From contig NC_036447.1 of the NCBI RefSeq assembly GCF_002775205.1, positions 2,158,501 to 2,222,500 of the forward strand: a stretch of DNA of 64,000 nucleotides, given 5' to 3'. The position numbers were made by a program, and so were the translations under genes. Every line of letters starts with the position of its first letter. The first letter of the stretch is position 1. Under the pieces are notes generated by a model that did no database searches, was not told the origin of the DNA, and was given only the letters and a program-made list of their open reading frames with translations. Of this stretch, positions 11,346-42,260 are shown piece after piece. The DNA is from Xiphophorus maculatus (lineage: Eukaryota; Chordata; Actinopteri; Cyprinodontiformes; Poeciliidae).

Positions 11346-12184
11346 GTTGAATTTTCCACTAATAGTTAAAGTCACCTTCCACAGAAACCCTGTCAGATGA
11401 CTGGAGTTCGGCTTTCAGCAGATAACTTCAGGAAACCGAAAATAAAGAGTTCAGGCTGCTGCCCCACTGAGTTTCACCATTTTTTACAGAATTTCAAATG
11501 TAATTTACAAACAATTGAATACAGTATATGGAAAGAGGATATATAATTTAATAGATGTTGACAGGAATCTGATGATTCCAGTCAACAAGAGTGGATTTTA
11601 AAATTAAAGTGTGTTTGAAGTTAGTGTAGTAAAGAGTAAAGAATCCCCAGAGGAATTTCTTCCTCTGACTTCAATTATCTAACAGCTTCATCTGTCATCA
11701 AAACATATGAAACAGGCTGTAATCTAACGTAACGTTTATGAACGGGCCATGCCAGTAAAGCCGGCCTCGAGGTCATAATAAGGATGTCAACCACATGTCA
11801 GAACTTCCTGTTGAATCCAGTTCAGAAAACAAGATGTGAGTCGGCTCTTCCTCCCGCCATCAGCGCCGTCCATCCTGATCCCAGAATGCTTTGCCCCGCA
11901 AACGTCGAGGAACGCCGCTACCCGTGAATTTAACCATGTCCTGCGTCGCTGCACGTTTCAGAGCAAAGCCTGTTTTTATCACGCCGGGCTTTGAGGGAAA
12001 CTCGAACCAGATGGAAGGAAATTAAAAATAAATGCAGCCGGAGTCTGGGAGAGACAAAACGTTTGGAAGGACGGCATGTGGCGGCGGTGATGTCACTGTG
12101 ACGGATGGCGTTTAACGTCATGGCGTTCTCTTCTGAAATAACCAATAATATATAATAATCCTGTCATTTTAGGGTAAATTTCTC

Positions 12185-12425
12185 ACCTCAAGTGTAAAAA
12201 AGCTAATTATTGAACTTTAGTTAAATAGTTTGCTACCTAAATACTTAGTTTAGAGCTAATTATTTAGCTTGCTAGCTAAATAGTTAGCTCCAAATTAAAG
12301 TTAGTTAAATAATTTAGATAGTTTACTTAGTTTGGAACTAAATATTTAGCTTACTAAGAATTTAGCTTAAAACTGTGACATTTATAAATGTATGAATAAC
12401 ATGATGAAAACATGACTTTGAAACC
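12185..12425. repeat. TTAGC-type minisatellite inside an interspersed element (locus 1)
   Basis: Alternating GCTAAATA/TTAGCTTG/AGTTTGGA words, degenerate units of roughly 20-30 bp, followed by AAACTGTGACATTTATAAATG and ATGAATAACAT. The same array and right flank recur at 50570-50785. Confidence 0.65.
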
Positions 12426-12429
12426 CAAA

Positions 12430-13430
12430 TTATTTCTGTTAATTTTTGTAGCTCTACAAACAGCAGCTCATAAACATTTGTAAACATTAATCAGATGTAG
12501 TCCAGCCTATGAATGGTTTAAGATTTATCAGAGTTTGAGAAGATTTGATGCAAAAATAACCTGACTGCATACGTCAACATGCACACATATGTTCAGTTTA
12601 TGATGTGGCCTGTTTTCTTGAGCAGTGGTTCCAATTAGAGAGTGTGAGCAGTCAGTATCTTATCTGGTTGAAGCTGTCCTTCCAACCTGCGACTAAAGGT
12701 TTACATTGAAACCTTTGGTCATTTACACCATTTAAAACATTTACCGTTCTAAAAGGACAAAAACTGTGTCCTGATCTAAGAGGACATACATCATAAACTC
12801 TGAGACATTTGCTCCAGAAGAAGTCAGCTGATGATCCCTGAATCTGATCTTAATAAAAAAAAAACAAAAACAAAAACACAAATTCTTTTGAATTCTCCAC
12901 AAACAGCCGTTCCTCATTAATGAGGCAGCGCCGAGGTGAAAAAGTCACCAACAAGCTGTCAGAACAGGACGAGTTGTTCTGGCACCTTCCAGCTTTTTCC
13001 TCTGGCATCGAGCCGCCGAACGGTAACGCACCTTCAGAGGGAGGGAGAAGATTCAGAGCGAGATCTGATTATCTGGCAAACAAGCTGAAAATTGACCCAG
13101 AACTAAAATAGACGTGTGCGTGCTGCAACCGAGATAACATCAAGAGGTTGTGGATGTAACAGACACCTGCATCGCCCAGAGAGCAGGGATCTCCTCCAGA
13201 CAGTTAAAAGGACGACAGAAATCATAACGCAATCTCTCGGAAATCATTTGATCTTTAAAGCTTTTGAACTCTCACAGAGGTCCCGGCTCGAGTAACATCC
13301 GAGACCGAACAAGATCTTGTAAAACATACGATAAACTTGTTCTTGGCAGGTCTCTTTATTACACCGGAGCATCCGGAGACTCTTCCCCGACCGGATTTAA
13401 CCCTCAGCGTTCCGGTGGGAGGCAGCTGCA
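12430..13430. other. Intergenic, nothing identified
   Basis: Contains short open frames (for example 12920-13111) without recognisable motifs. I see no repeat, RNA gene or regulatory signal that I can support. Confidence 0.5.
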
Positions 13431-13439
13431 GCTCGGGAT

Positions 13440-14595
13440 AAACACATTTCAGGGCAACCAACGACAAAACGAAAACTGAAATAAATAAAAACGTTGATTA
13501 ATGGGGAAAACTGGAACTATACCGTATACTATACTATAACTATACTGTAGATATAATATCCTTTCTTTTTGTGTTTATAAGTAAATTTATTAGTCTTTTG
13601 AACTGATGTGAAATATTTTTTTTTTCCCCATGCAGGCAGTTTACGTCAGCTGTCAGCAAATTACGGCGCTCCATAAGGTTTTCTCTCTCCATACGGCAAA
13701 AGTTGGGATAAAACTCCAGTCAGTTGGTTGATCAATAAACTAATAAATGTTTTGAGAATTGTATTTTCTGTTAAGTATGTATGAACTAATCGATGTTTAC
13801 ATAATCACAAGCTTTTTGGAAATTAACCAGGGTGTGAAAAACTAAAACTATTAATATAAGAAAAACTAAGCAATATTTAACTAATAAAAACTGGCAAACA
13901 AACTCTGAAAACTAATTAAAATGAACTGATTTAGAGAAAAAGTCATTACAAAATGAAAGTACACTATAATAAAAGCCCCAAAACTATTATAATCCTGAAG
14001 CGGAGAAATGTGATTATAGTTAAATAAATCTAACGAAACAAGAAAAACTGAAATTGAAAAAACAGATTTTGTTTTTTCTGCAATAAATAAAAATGGTAAT
14101 TAATGATGAAAAACTATAAATATCTGGAACAATATTGTGTTTACAAAACTAACCAAAACATAGTGAAATATAATAATCTTTATTTTCGTGTTCATGAATC
14201 AAACATGCAACATGAAACAAAATAAAACAGATTTTATTTTTGCCACACAGTTTATGTCAGCTGTTGGTAAATTACGGCGCTTCCTGCTGGCGACAGAAAG
14301 ATTTGGGAGGAAACTCCAGAGTCTGTTCAACAATAACTGAATATATATTTTACTGGTATCTTCTATTGAATATTCATTACCCAATTAATTTTTGAATTTT
14401 GCACCTAAAATATAACCACAGTGAAAAAACCAAAACTACTACGTTAGTATAAATAAAACTAACCTTAAACTAAACAATATTTAACTCATAGCAACTAATA
14501 AAAACGAGCAAAAACGCTGTTAAAATAATTAAAACTAACTGAATTAGATGAACAAGGTCACAACAAAATAAAACCAAACCCTTTGTATCTCTGAT
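13440..14595. repeat. Diverged tandem duplication, unit about 611 bp x2
   Basis: CAGTTTACGTCAGCTGT..CAAATTACGGCGCT at 13637 recurs at 14248 as CAGTTTATGTCAGCTGT..TAAATTACGGCGCT, offset 611. Blocks before (AACTGAAAT...AATAAATAAAAA) and after (CAATATTTAACT..ACTAATAAAAAC) keep the same offset and order. Non-coding. Confidence 0.7.
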
Positions 14596-15469
14596 CAGGA
14601 GGTTTGATGTTGAGTTTAAGATTCTACCGATGTAAACAAAAACTCCTTTCTCTAAAATAGGTTTGGATTCTCGGCTGAAAATGGGTCTGAGGAAGTCTGG
14701 AAACGATATTGATCGAGCTCACGTGGACAGAAGGGAGTGGTTTCTTTCCACTGTCGCCGCGTGCTTGCTTGGTGAGCGGCTGCTGGATTTCCTTGCATTG
14801 AAACAGTTTTTCCAGCAGCACGAACCAAACCTGACTGCATCGTTTTATTAACGAATTAATCAAGATTTTTCCACATTACTCATAACATAAAGAGAGCTGA
14901 AGGATTTTAATTGATAAAATGCATGAAAGTGGGTTGCGAAAGTATTAACCCTTACATTTTGTGATTTTACAAACAATTCTGACTGTTTACTGTTTATTTT
15001 TTTTGGGAAATGTATAAAAATTGTGATTTCACATAATTAAGTCCAACAGCTGTTTGAAAACGTCGAAAAACTGATTATAATTGGACTTCTACTATTAAAA
15101 CTATAATTTTTATTCAGTGTTGGTTCATAAGAGCAGAATAAGAACCAGCTTTATTCACCAGCTTCTTCACATTAACAAACTATTTGAGTCTCACTACAGA
15201 CATTTGAAATAAAAATATTTTTAAAAAGCAGAATAAATTAGTTAAATTAGTGCAGATAAGCTTGGTGTTTATCTGTTGGGTGTGGATCAGAAAAACTGAA
15301 GTCCACAAACATCATAAATATCATCTACTAAAAAAATTAATAACTGAGCTGTCACGAATAATAATATGTAGGTTTTGTTTTTAGAACATCATTTCTATTT
15401 CAGAAATAATCCTATTAATTTTAAACACTTCTAGTGATCCTTTAATTATTTAACGTGTAGCTGACCCTC

Positions 15470-15580
15470 CAGAGAAAGCAAAGCCCTCATCAGAGTGGGC
15501 GGAGCCAAAAGACACGGGGGCGTGGCCCAGTGAGGGGATGAGCTAACCCAAACCCACAGCCGTGCCATTAACCAATAGGA
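15470..15580. promoter_or_regulatory. GC-box/CCAAT cluster in intergenic DNA
   Basis: GTGGGCGGAGCC and GGGGGCGTGGCC (Sp/KLF-type) lie within about 35 bp, with ACCAATAGG 40 bp further on, in otherwise AT-rich sequence. No open gene starts nearby. It could be a regulatory site or a transposon promoter relic. Confidence 0.3.
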
Positions 15581-16267
15581 AAACTGAACTGCAGTAGCCA
15601 CTGTTCAACCCAAAGAGGGCAGCACTGAGACGGTTTTAGGCAAAATATCGCAGAATTCCAGGAAGTTGATCTAACTGGTTGAAGTCTGTTAAAATGCCAA
15701 TAAATAGTTAACAAAAAAGAACAACAAAATAAAAATCACAGAATTCAACTAATTTATATGAAAATGTCACAATTTGTACAGAAACACTGTTAAAAAAAAT
15801 TTTTTGACATAGTGGAATTACAATTTAAAGTCAAAAAAATAATGAATTACCGGGAAACATCCAAAAGCTCTTCTTACAATAAGGACTTTATAATTTAAGG
15901 GAAAATGTGAATTTAAAAATCTAAAATTCAGAATCACAAGAAATGATATGACTGCACTGTACTGGTTACAGACAGTAAATATTGAGAGTTAAAACCAAGT
16001 TAACAGTAATTTATTGGATGACACTGTAGATGTAAGAGGAGTGGCTTTAAAACTAAACTCTTTTAAAACTAAACTCTTAATACACCATTTCAATAAAGTC
16101 AAACTCAACTCAACAATTTATACAGTTAATCTGCAAATATAAGGTTGATTTGGGGTTAAAGAAATAATAAAAGTATATGAGGTTCATATGCTGAGATCAC
16201 TTTAGATTAAAAAAAACACTTTGTTGGTTCTTCATATAAAATCCTATTGAAAACAGTGAAGCTTGTG

Positions 16268-16304
16268 ACTTAATATATTTGAGAAACTGTCAAATATATT
16301 AAGT
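16268..16304. repeat. Perfect hairpin, 15-bp arms
   Basis: ACTTAATATATTTGA at 16268-16282, 7-nt loop, exact reverse complement at 16290-16304. Confidence 0.85.
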
Positions 16305-16679
16305 TAATAAATTATATAAAATATTTTTTTAAATCACAATGTTATTTGAAATGTAATTATTGCTGCAAAAAGTAAAGGAACGGTCAAACATTGTTTCCAG
16401 ATTAGCAGGATGCATGGAAATAATTCAGTTTGTATAAAGCTGCTTTTTAGCAGAGCTGTGATAATAAAACTGGACAATAAATGGAGAATAGAGCTGATAT
16501 GATAATCCAGCAACCATCAAACCAGATCATGTCTCCTGATCTCCATCCACTGTCGGGTGATTCAGTAACCGCATCATTTCACGCTGCCACTTACGCCCTC
16601 TGGTGTTCGTTAAGAAAAGGCCATAAACTTGTGGCATTTCCTCAAAACAAAAACAAACAAAAAGGATATTAGACAGTTT

Positions 16680-17278
16680 TTTTTCTCTAAAAATGATTTA
16701 TTAGTCAGGGAAGATAACAAACGTGATCCTAACTGATATTTAAAAAATTATTTACCGCAAGAAAAAGACGAGCTGCTGGAGGTAGAAAAGAAAATGAAAG
16801 GATGTAAAAAAAAACTTAAAGTACGACGACTACCATGCACCACCGGTTAAAACGAGAATAAATACATTTAAAAGAAAATACTGAGTTAACAGGAGCTTTT
16901 CTGTGCAACGATACGAAGAATCAGTGATCCCAACATGACATTATGTGAAAGACCAAGGCACTCGACTTTTACTGCGGCTTCCGGAACAGAACCGCCCCAA
17001 ACGTGTTCAGGTACTGATCAACAGCACCGAGCTGTCGCCATCTTTAGATCTGCAGATAATCTACTTTATTACACGTTAATCTGAATGTTCAGCTGGAAAA
17101 GGAGAAATCTAAAGAGTAAATAAAGCACATGGCTAAAAACACAAATGTAACAGCACTAAAAGCAACTGACAGGAAGTGAGACGGATAAAAGCCAGCGTGA
17201 AGTTTCTGTATAAAACTGAGCGGTCCCGGCGTTTCTCATGTCAGACAGAATAAGATCCAGCGTTTCCTGGTCTTCCGG
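16680..17278 (-). other. papss1: papss1 3' UTR with probable poly(A) site
   Basis: Downstream of the papss1 stop (TAA read from 17279-17281), the minus strand runs into AATAAA at 16702-16697. A U/GU-rich stretch follows (complement of the CAAAACAAAAACAAACAAAAA tract near 16640-16662), the usual arrangement of a cleavage site. A second AATAAA lies at 17070-17065 and could give a shorter UTR. The extent is inferred; no transcript evidence is available. Confidence 0.55.
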
Positions 17279-35191
<17,913 letters not shown>

Positions 35192-35480
35192 GGCCGATCA
35201 GGTGAAGCAGCTGATTTAACCGTCAAGGCGCTAAAATCTCAAACCAGCTGCTGCAGCCCGGCTGGCTCTTTGTTTCCTGGCGCAGGTAAATGTTAACGCA
35301 GGAGACAGGTATGTCTATTGACTGGGGGAACTCAGGACACAGGAGCTTTCTGACCACGGGGAAGGATCCTCTGGCGGCCACGTCACCTGTGAAAAGTGAC
35401 GTATTTCCGCTGTCTGTAGCCGGTCAGTTTGGATTAAATGTAAGGCAGGCTGTCATAGCATATAATAAAAGCACATCTCT
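35192..35480 (-). promoter_or_regulatory. papss1: papss1 promoter/5' UTR region, with CRE-like site
   Basis: This is the sequence directly upstream of the papss1 ATG. It is more GC-rich than its surroundings and contains CACGTCAC (35380-35387) and TGACGTA (35397-35403), CREB/ATF-like half or near-full sites. No TATA box was recognised. The transcription start is not determined. Confidence 0.4.
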
Positions 35481-35490
35481 GACTACCTTT

Positions 35491-36780
35491 TAAAGGGATA
35501 GTTCGGATTTTTCGTGAGGTTATGTTAAATTGTTACTAGTTATACAGAGAAAATGCATTTATAACCACTGATGGGAGTAACATTAACTTTTTTTTTCATT
35601 ACTGAATGCTGGTGATGATTTTATCCAGAACAATGTTACGTTAAATTCCAACAGCTACCAGAAAAAACACTACCTTAACTCAGACTGAATTTTTTCCCTG
35701 TGGAAGAGCTTATAACAATGACAATCGGTCTTCACAATGGAAAAAAATAGCTATTATCTATAAAGCTATTTCTATACCTTCACATTTTTAGATTTTATGA
35801 CAAAGTCACATGGACTCAATTAACAGTATTAAAGAAATGTTCAGCTGGTCATTTGTGTAATGTCACTCTATTATTTTGTTTGCAACTCTACTTTCACATT
35901 AAGAGTTGGGCAAATATAAAGGAAAAAAGTGTAAGCAAAAAACCGATAATATCACAACTGTTTACATTTGCAACTTAGAAATAACGATTACAAGTTTTAA
36001 AAAGTCTACAGCATAAAAATAACTTTAGTCTTAGTATTTGATAAGAGAAATGCATAGTTTTAGTTACATAACACTTAAACATACTCCGTTTCATCTTGTC
36101 TTCCGTCTTTTGTCAACATCTAAACCAGAAGTTGTCCTTTCAAAATAAAAGCATTAAACATCGAACCGGAAGTTATCTATATCTAAAACTAAATGAAGGC
36201 GATACGTGCCAAAAAGGTATTGAAACAAACAAAGAAACTAATTAAGGTTTATTTACAGTCATTCATTTATTACAACTTGTGTCTGTGAATCTAAATAACA
36301 AGCAAAGCTTTATGGACATTATTTCATTTAAGTCAGAAACATTTTAGCATTTTTATGAACAGTGACATTATTTTTTTAGACAAAATGGCGAATGAACTGC
36401 AGTACTAATTTTGCAATAAGTATAAAGACATTTTGTCATATATTTTTTATAGGAACGAATTAAATGCGTCAATTGAAACAGTATTATATGATGTGTTCAC
36501 CTGCCATATTCTATTGGCTCAACTGATCTAAAAACTGATGTTTGTTGGGGAAAGGAAAATTCCAGTCAAATTTAAAATAATAATAATAAATAAATTAAAC
36601 CTAGATATAACACAGAAATATAAGAAAAATAACCATTTGGAAAAAATAAATATAATATATTAAATACATAAAAAAGAAAAGGAAAATAAAATGATAAATA
36701 ATGAATATATATAAATGAATATATTGTCATTTTTTGTGTGTTTTATTGTGAATAAAATGCCCATCTATTCCCAGCAGGCT
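35491..36780. other. Divergent papss1/sgms2 intergenic spacer
   Basis: Mostly AT-rich with no ORF of note. 'TAAAGGGATAGTTCGGATTTTT' at 35491-35512 is a familiar fish-repeat phrase. The rest holds nothing I can name. Confidence 0.4.
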
Positions 36781-37046
36781 TCACAGCACAACTGCCCCGT
36801 TAAACGAGACAAATACAGAGCGATGGAGGCGCTGATTACAGGAGGAAGCTTCTGAATTAAAGGGGACGGAGGAAGGCAGGCAGGCAGGGGGACATGCGGG
36901 CGGCTTGCGGGGCTGCAGGGAGGAGCGCCGCGCTGGAAGCGAGCAGCAGCGTCGCTTGATGCATCAGAGGAGGCTGTGAGTGAGGAGCAGAGAGCAGCTG
37001 ATTCAGGAAACTCCAGGAAGAGCTGAGAGGAGGCCCGTCTGAGCAG
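36780..37046 (+). other. sgms2: Probable sgms2 non-coding first exon and core promoter
   Basis: A GC-rich, CpG-containing island in AT-rich DNA ends in GAGCAG followed by GTAAGA at 37047, a strong splice donor. It lies on the plus strand upstream of sgms2. The first sgms2 coding exon is preceded by a pyrimidine tract and AG (about 46276-46305), as expected if a 5' UTR exon is joined to it. The 5' edge is unknown. A 21-codon upstream ORF (36894-36959) would be carried if transcription starts before it. Confidence 0.5.
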
Positions 37047-40000
37047 GTAAGATGCTACAATCTGTTCAATCTGGGTGAAAACAGCAAACAGGACGAAGTT
37101 TTTTCTGTTTTAGGTTTTAAAACATGAACCGGGACGTTTTCATGAAACTGAAACTGAATTTAGATGCACCAGTGCTGCTGACAGACAGGCTACTGTAACA
37201 TACTGCAGGCTACATATGAATCAGTCTCTACAGGTTTTAAATGTTTAGTTTTCCAGTAGAAAAAGTTTTATTCTCTACTTTTACGGCTGCAAAGGGAACA
37301 AGAAATAAAACAACACGCCAAACATGTGTCCATTGTTGAATAATTTATTTAAAGTACAAACTGCATGTTGAATCTGGCTGTAATTAAAATCTGTCAGGCC
37401 TTAAATAGGACTGCTCCCCTCCAGCCTAAATTAGAGGCCCCAAGTCGAGGCCCGGTGGCCCCACCCAGCCACAACTGGAACCTGGTGTTTAACTCTGTGT
37501 GGGGGCCGCAGAGATACACCCCAAAAGTAAACTTCAGAAGTGTCTGAGCATCCCGTGTGATGAACTGGGGGATCAGGAGACACCCAGTTAGAAACCCACA
37601 GCATGCCGAGTGGGACTATTAGGTTTATTTTTAGCTTTTATTCTGTGAAATTGATTATGTTTTATTGTTCCTTCAGCAACGACTGTGATGGAAAATTGGA
37701 TGGGAGGTGAAAACCTTTTCTCTCTGCAGCCTCACTGTGAATAAGATACATAAATTAAACCACAATAATGCACAGCTCTTTATTTTAAACATAACAAACA
37801 CAAATATATATAATCTTTAACATAATGTGAACTGAATGTCTGCATTTCTGACTGTAATACGTTATTTTATCAATTTGTTTCATGTTGGATTTATGTTAAA
37901 GTGCACTACAGCATAACTTTGAAAGTAAAAAGAAATAAAAATATCAAATTAATCCGAATTCTAACCTGCGGGGTCATGACCCCACATTGAAGGTGTCTGT
38001 GTAAAGAAGATAAATAATTTGGCTATGAAGTTTTGAGATACTTCACAGTTTTTCAAAACTAGATCAAAGCAGATTCAGGTGTTAGAATGGTATAGTTAAA
38101 GTCCAGATCTATGAATTTCTACAATCAGTTGAAAAGCAAGTATCATTTTTCTTCCACTTCTCAATTCTGAGCTGCTTTCTGTTTGGACAAAATTCAGTTC
38201 GCAGAATGTGGAAAAGTTAAATGGTTATAAAAACCCTGAGGAACAGATTTGACACAAATCTTACAATCATTTAGTTTTTCTATTGGTGATTATTTTTCTT
38301 TCAAAACTTCTAAAACATGAAATGTTTGTGGTGAATGTTTTATGAGACCAAAGTTAAGATGTGATAAGACTGAACCTCTTCTGCACAGAACAACATCAAC
38401 TCTGTGGTTCTTCTTTCCTCATAAACTGAACACTGAATGATGTTTGTGTGTTTAAATAACTCAGAGTTTTCTTCCATATTTATTTAGTCAAATTTACTGC
38501 AATTATTACTTTTTTTTTTAAACTGTTTATAATAGTTTAAGACAGGGGTGCTCAAAGTGTGGCCTGGGAGCCATTTGTGGCACTTGACCTGATTTTTTTA
38601 GGCCCCAAATGCAATTTAAGATGTGAAGACATTTTCTAGTGAAGTCTTAGAAACAACAAAGTTTTTATCCTTTGATTATCAACTTTTTTATTTTTATTTA
38701 TAGTAAATAACCACAAATATGCAGTAATATTTACTCAAAAGCAGACCTGGGAGTCTCCAAATCTGCATTAATTTCTCTAACTTGGCTAAAATATTTGAGG
38801 AAAGAATGGTTCAAATTGTGTCTCTTTCTTTGGGAATGTTGTATCATTTTATCAGAAAATAAAAATCAGTCAACCCTCTCAGAAAAAAAGTAAACTGTAG
38901 GTGTCACTAACACACGCCTGCAAAATCTTTATATTTTTTGGCTTTTGAGTGTTTTTTAAATAATTATTTTGGGCCATATGTGGCAAAAGGTTTTAATATT
39001 AATGCTGCCTGGATTGCTACGGCTCCACATCAAACCTTTTAACATGTGGGTTAAAATCATCATGTACTCAGGAGTTAAAAAAATATATTTTCTTAAAACA
39101 AAAACAAAAAAATCCACTAGTCATGCAACATGTTCACCCCTACTAATGCAATATAACAATTAAAAATATTAAAGTGGTCAGAGTATTTTGCAAACATGAT
39201 AGAATTTTATTTTTCTTAGCCTGGAAATATTTTTATCTATTTTCACCAACAGAAATTAGATTTTGGTCTTTTTTTTTTTTTTTTTTTGCTAAATACAGCA
39301 AGTATTTTCAAAGTTTTACTAATAATTTGGGTGCATGCAGATCTGCTCTGGAGAAAATACCACTGGATGTGCAGTCTGTAGTTCTGTTTACTATCAAATG
39401 AAAAAGAACAAAACTCGGTTATTAAGAGTCAGGCATGCTCTCCATCGTTCACCAACCAGGTTTTAACTGGATGACATTTCCACTATTTGCACACTTGTGT
39501 TTTTTCTGATGTTGTCCCAGATGAAACTTTGTCATTCTTTGTCCTTCCATTAAATGAAGTCGCTCCTTTGCACCTGAATTTCATGGCCATGTCTGTGGAG
39601 CAGCTGACTCTCATTTCACCTTTCAAGAAGAACTCGGTCTCATTCGACACATTTGCATGTCCTTTGCAACCACAAATGTGTAAAACTCAGTCATTTGCAT
39701 CAGCAACTAAATGATAAAGTAAAAACATTTTGGGGTAATTGTATTCCAGGAACTATTAATTAATAACACTTTGGTAAAATGATAAAAACAGGATTTTTAT
39801 AGATTTCATATGGAAACTATCTAGGATGTATAAACTAGTAAGATCTAATTTACTGCACATTTTTCTCAACTTTTCTTGCTAATTTGCAGAAAAGTGAAAG
39901 CTTTAGCATTTTACGTTAATTATGCCCAGCTTATGACTGTTGTTGTAACTATTATTGTCAAATTAAACAGCTAAATATAAAATAATATTTATCGTTCCCT

Positions 40001-41560
40001 TTCAAAGCCAATATGATGCCATAAAATGTGTAGACTAAAAAAATGGTCTCTATAGTACTCCACACCAAAGCAATGCAACAGCATCTGGTAATAACAGAAC
40101 CCTGAAGGTTTCAGTTTATGTCACAGTTTATGCGCTTTATAGCATCAGAGATACTTTACCATTTTATATTTAGTCCTTTTTGTGTGAAATTCAACCAGCA
40201 TGGTGCTCTCCAGGTGAAACTGGACTCACATTTAATGACTGGACCCATTTGACAAATCTTGGCATTCCGCCTCAGAGCCTCCTTTTATTGTTATTTTTTT
40301 CAAAATACCCTTTAAAAAACAAAAATATGGGACGTGACTCGGTTGAGAAGCTAAACTTTCATCTTCCCATTCACAGTTCAGATTCTCACATTGGTGAAAT
40401 CAGAAGCAAATTAATTAAAACAGCTTACGGATTCTTCAAAATTTTGTTTCGCATTTGGAAAGCCTTTAATTAAGCCCAAAATAATACACATAGATCATAT
40501 ATGTAAGTATAAAGAAACATAAATCATCCAAATCTAAAAATTGGGTGAATCTTTTCTATTAATTATTGAGAATTTGATACACCATTCTTTACTAAAACAG
40601 AAAATAATAAACCTTACATTGTTTTACTGTGTTTCTAATGTAAACAAGTTTCTTGGTTGAATAAAAATAATTTTCAGATCTACCTCTGTCAGAAGGATGA
40701 ATAAATGTAAACGTAACTTTTTATTCTGTTGGTAGGAACACAAAACAGTGGGATTTTAATGCTTCATATAGCCTAAAATAGTTATGTGGTTTACAGACTC
40801 ATTAAAGGGCATTTCCATTTCTAAGGACTTTTGACTTCTTTCAAAAATATGCAAACCAAAACCAATTCATCTGTAAAAACTTATGTTGAACAGACATTTA
40901 TCAAACAGATTTTGTAGGTTAATACTGTGAAGCATTGAGACATTATTTTTAAAAGAAATTTATTTGATATGTGAAATGTTACTAAATTTCTGAAAACAAA
41001 AATTTAGTTTTTGTTTTCCACTAGTCATGCAATAGTGGAAAACTATTGCATTTCATGTAATAGTTTTCATGTTTTTCCTTGAAATACTTTCATATAATCT
41101 TGCCTCATCTCATAATCTGAATGGGCAATAAAATAGGAATTAGACAAGAAATGGTGACCTAATATAGATCCAGGTGCCTCAGATCTTCGCCCTGCGTTCC
41201 CATGTTTGACCAATCAGATGAAATGTTGGAGCACATGGAGGGTGTGGTGAGCAGGACGGTGCTGAAAGAAAGGAAAGAGGAGAAAAAGTCAAATGTGCTT
41301 CCGAGTTGGAAATCTTGAGTCATTGTTGCCTTTTCCTGGTTTTCTCCACCACCTCTGCATTTAGCTCTGCAAACCTTTGGTTCTGTCTGATGAACAGAAG
41401 CCAGACTCTTCTGCTCTGGTGCTTGGCGTCTGTTTATCTGTGCTGCCATTATTGGTCCCTCTGTGCTATCTTTCAGTTCAGTCGAGTCTCACTAACATCA
41501 CAACATCTGTTGTGATGTTAGTTGCATTTGATTTCTGCCTTGTTCATGGTGGAAACAGTT
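37047..41560. other. sgms2 intron 1 (5' half), mostly unremarkable
   Basis: AT-rich. 38545-38620 and 38960-39000 contain phrases such as 'GGGGTGCTCAAAGTGTGGCCTGGGAGCCATTTGTGGC', a degenerate interspersed repeat. A poly-T run sits at about 39270-39287. No coding exon was recognised. Confidence 0.45.
41491..41522. repeat. Near-perfect palindrome, 15-bp arms, 2-nt spacer
   Basis: ACTAACATCACAACA at 41491-41505 is the exact reverse complement of 41508-41522. Confidence 0.85.
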
Positions 41561-41569
41561 ATATTGCTA

Positions 41570-42090
41570 CCATAGGGCCCATTTTTCTGTTATGCAGTGG
41601 TTGACACTCTTCCTCTAATGTGCTAATACTGAAGCTAATTTTTTGTTTAAAGCTTTAGTATTTTTGTTAGCATTTATATATTTAATTTGTTTCTAAAATG
41701 TTTTGCTTCTTTTCTCCTCTTTTTGTTTTTGCTGCATAAAAAATTCATGTTTGCACCATGAATAATTTATATTTTTCTGCTGCAGACAGTGGTGGGCAAA
41801 CTTCAGCTATTCCTCTGACAGACTACTAGCTAACTCTTTGTTTAGGGCTTTAGCATTTTTGCTAGTGATTTTTCATTTGTTTCTAGTTCTGCCTTGTTTC
41901 TCCTCTTCCTGTGTGTTTTTATATTGAATAAAACATTCATGTTTCCAGCATCTCCTTGGCTCATTTTTCTGCTAAAGACAGTGGTGGGAACTTCTGCTAA
42001 TCTGCTAATGTGCTAACAGCAGAGCAAATTTTTCATTTAGGGCTTCAGCAATTTTGCTAATGATGAAAATGTTGGCCTCACTTAGTCTCA
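41570..42090. repeat. Diverged tandem trimer, 192-bp unit (sgms2 intron 1)
   Basis: CAGTGGT(T/G)G recurs at 41595, 41787 and 41979, each preceded by ATTTTTCTG and followed about 50 bp later by TTTAGGGCTTTAGCATTTTTGCTA or a variant. The last unit is partial. Confidence 0.75.
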
Positions 42091-42260
42091 CCTAAATTTA
42101 TTTTTCCACATAACTTCTAATTTTCTTGGTTACTTTGTGAACTTTTACTTAAATAAAAAAAATGTAAGAATTCTTCAAGTTGTTACACATTTATATCCAT
42201 GCTCTTATTTTGAAGTATGTGAAGACTTCACTCAGCATTTTCATTTCCTCTCATATTCTC

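Noticed and set aside
16585-16600. Fourth CTCF-like site (ACGCCCTCTGGTGT)
   Set aside because: Only 12 of 14 consensus positions fit, with mismatches at both ends.
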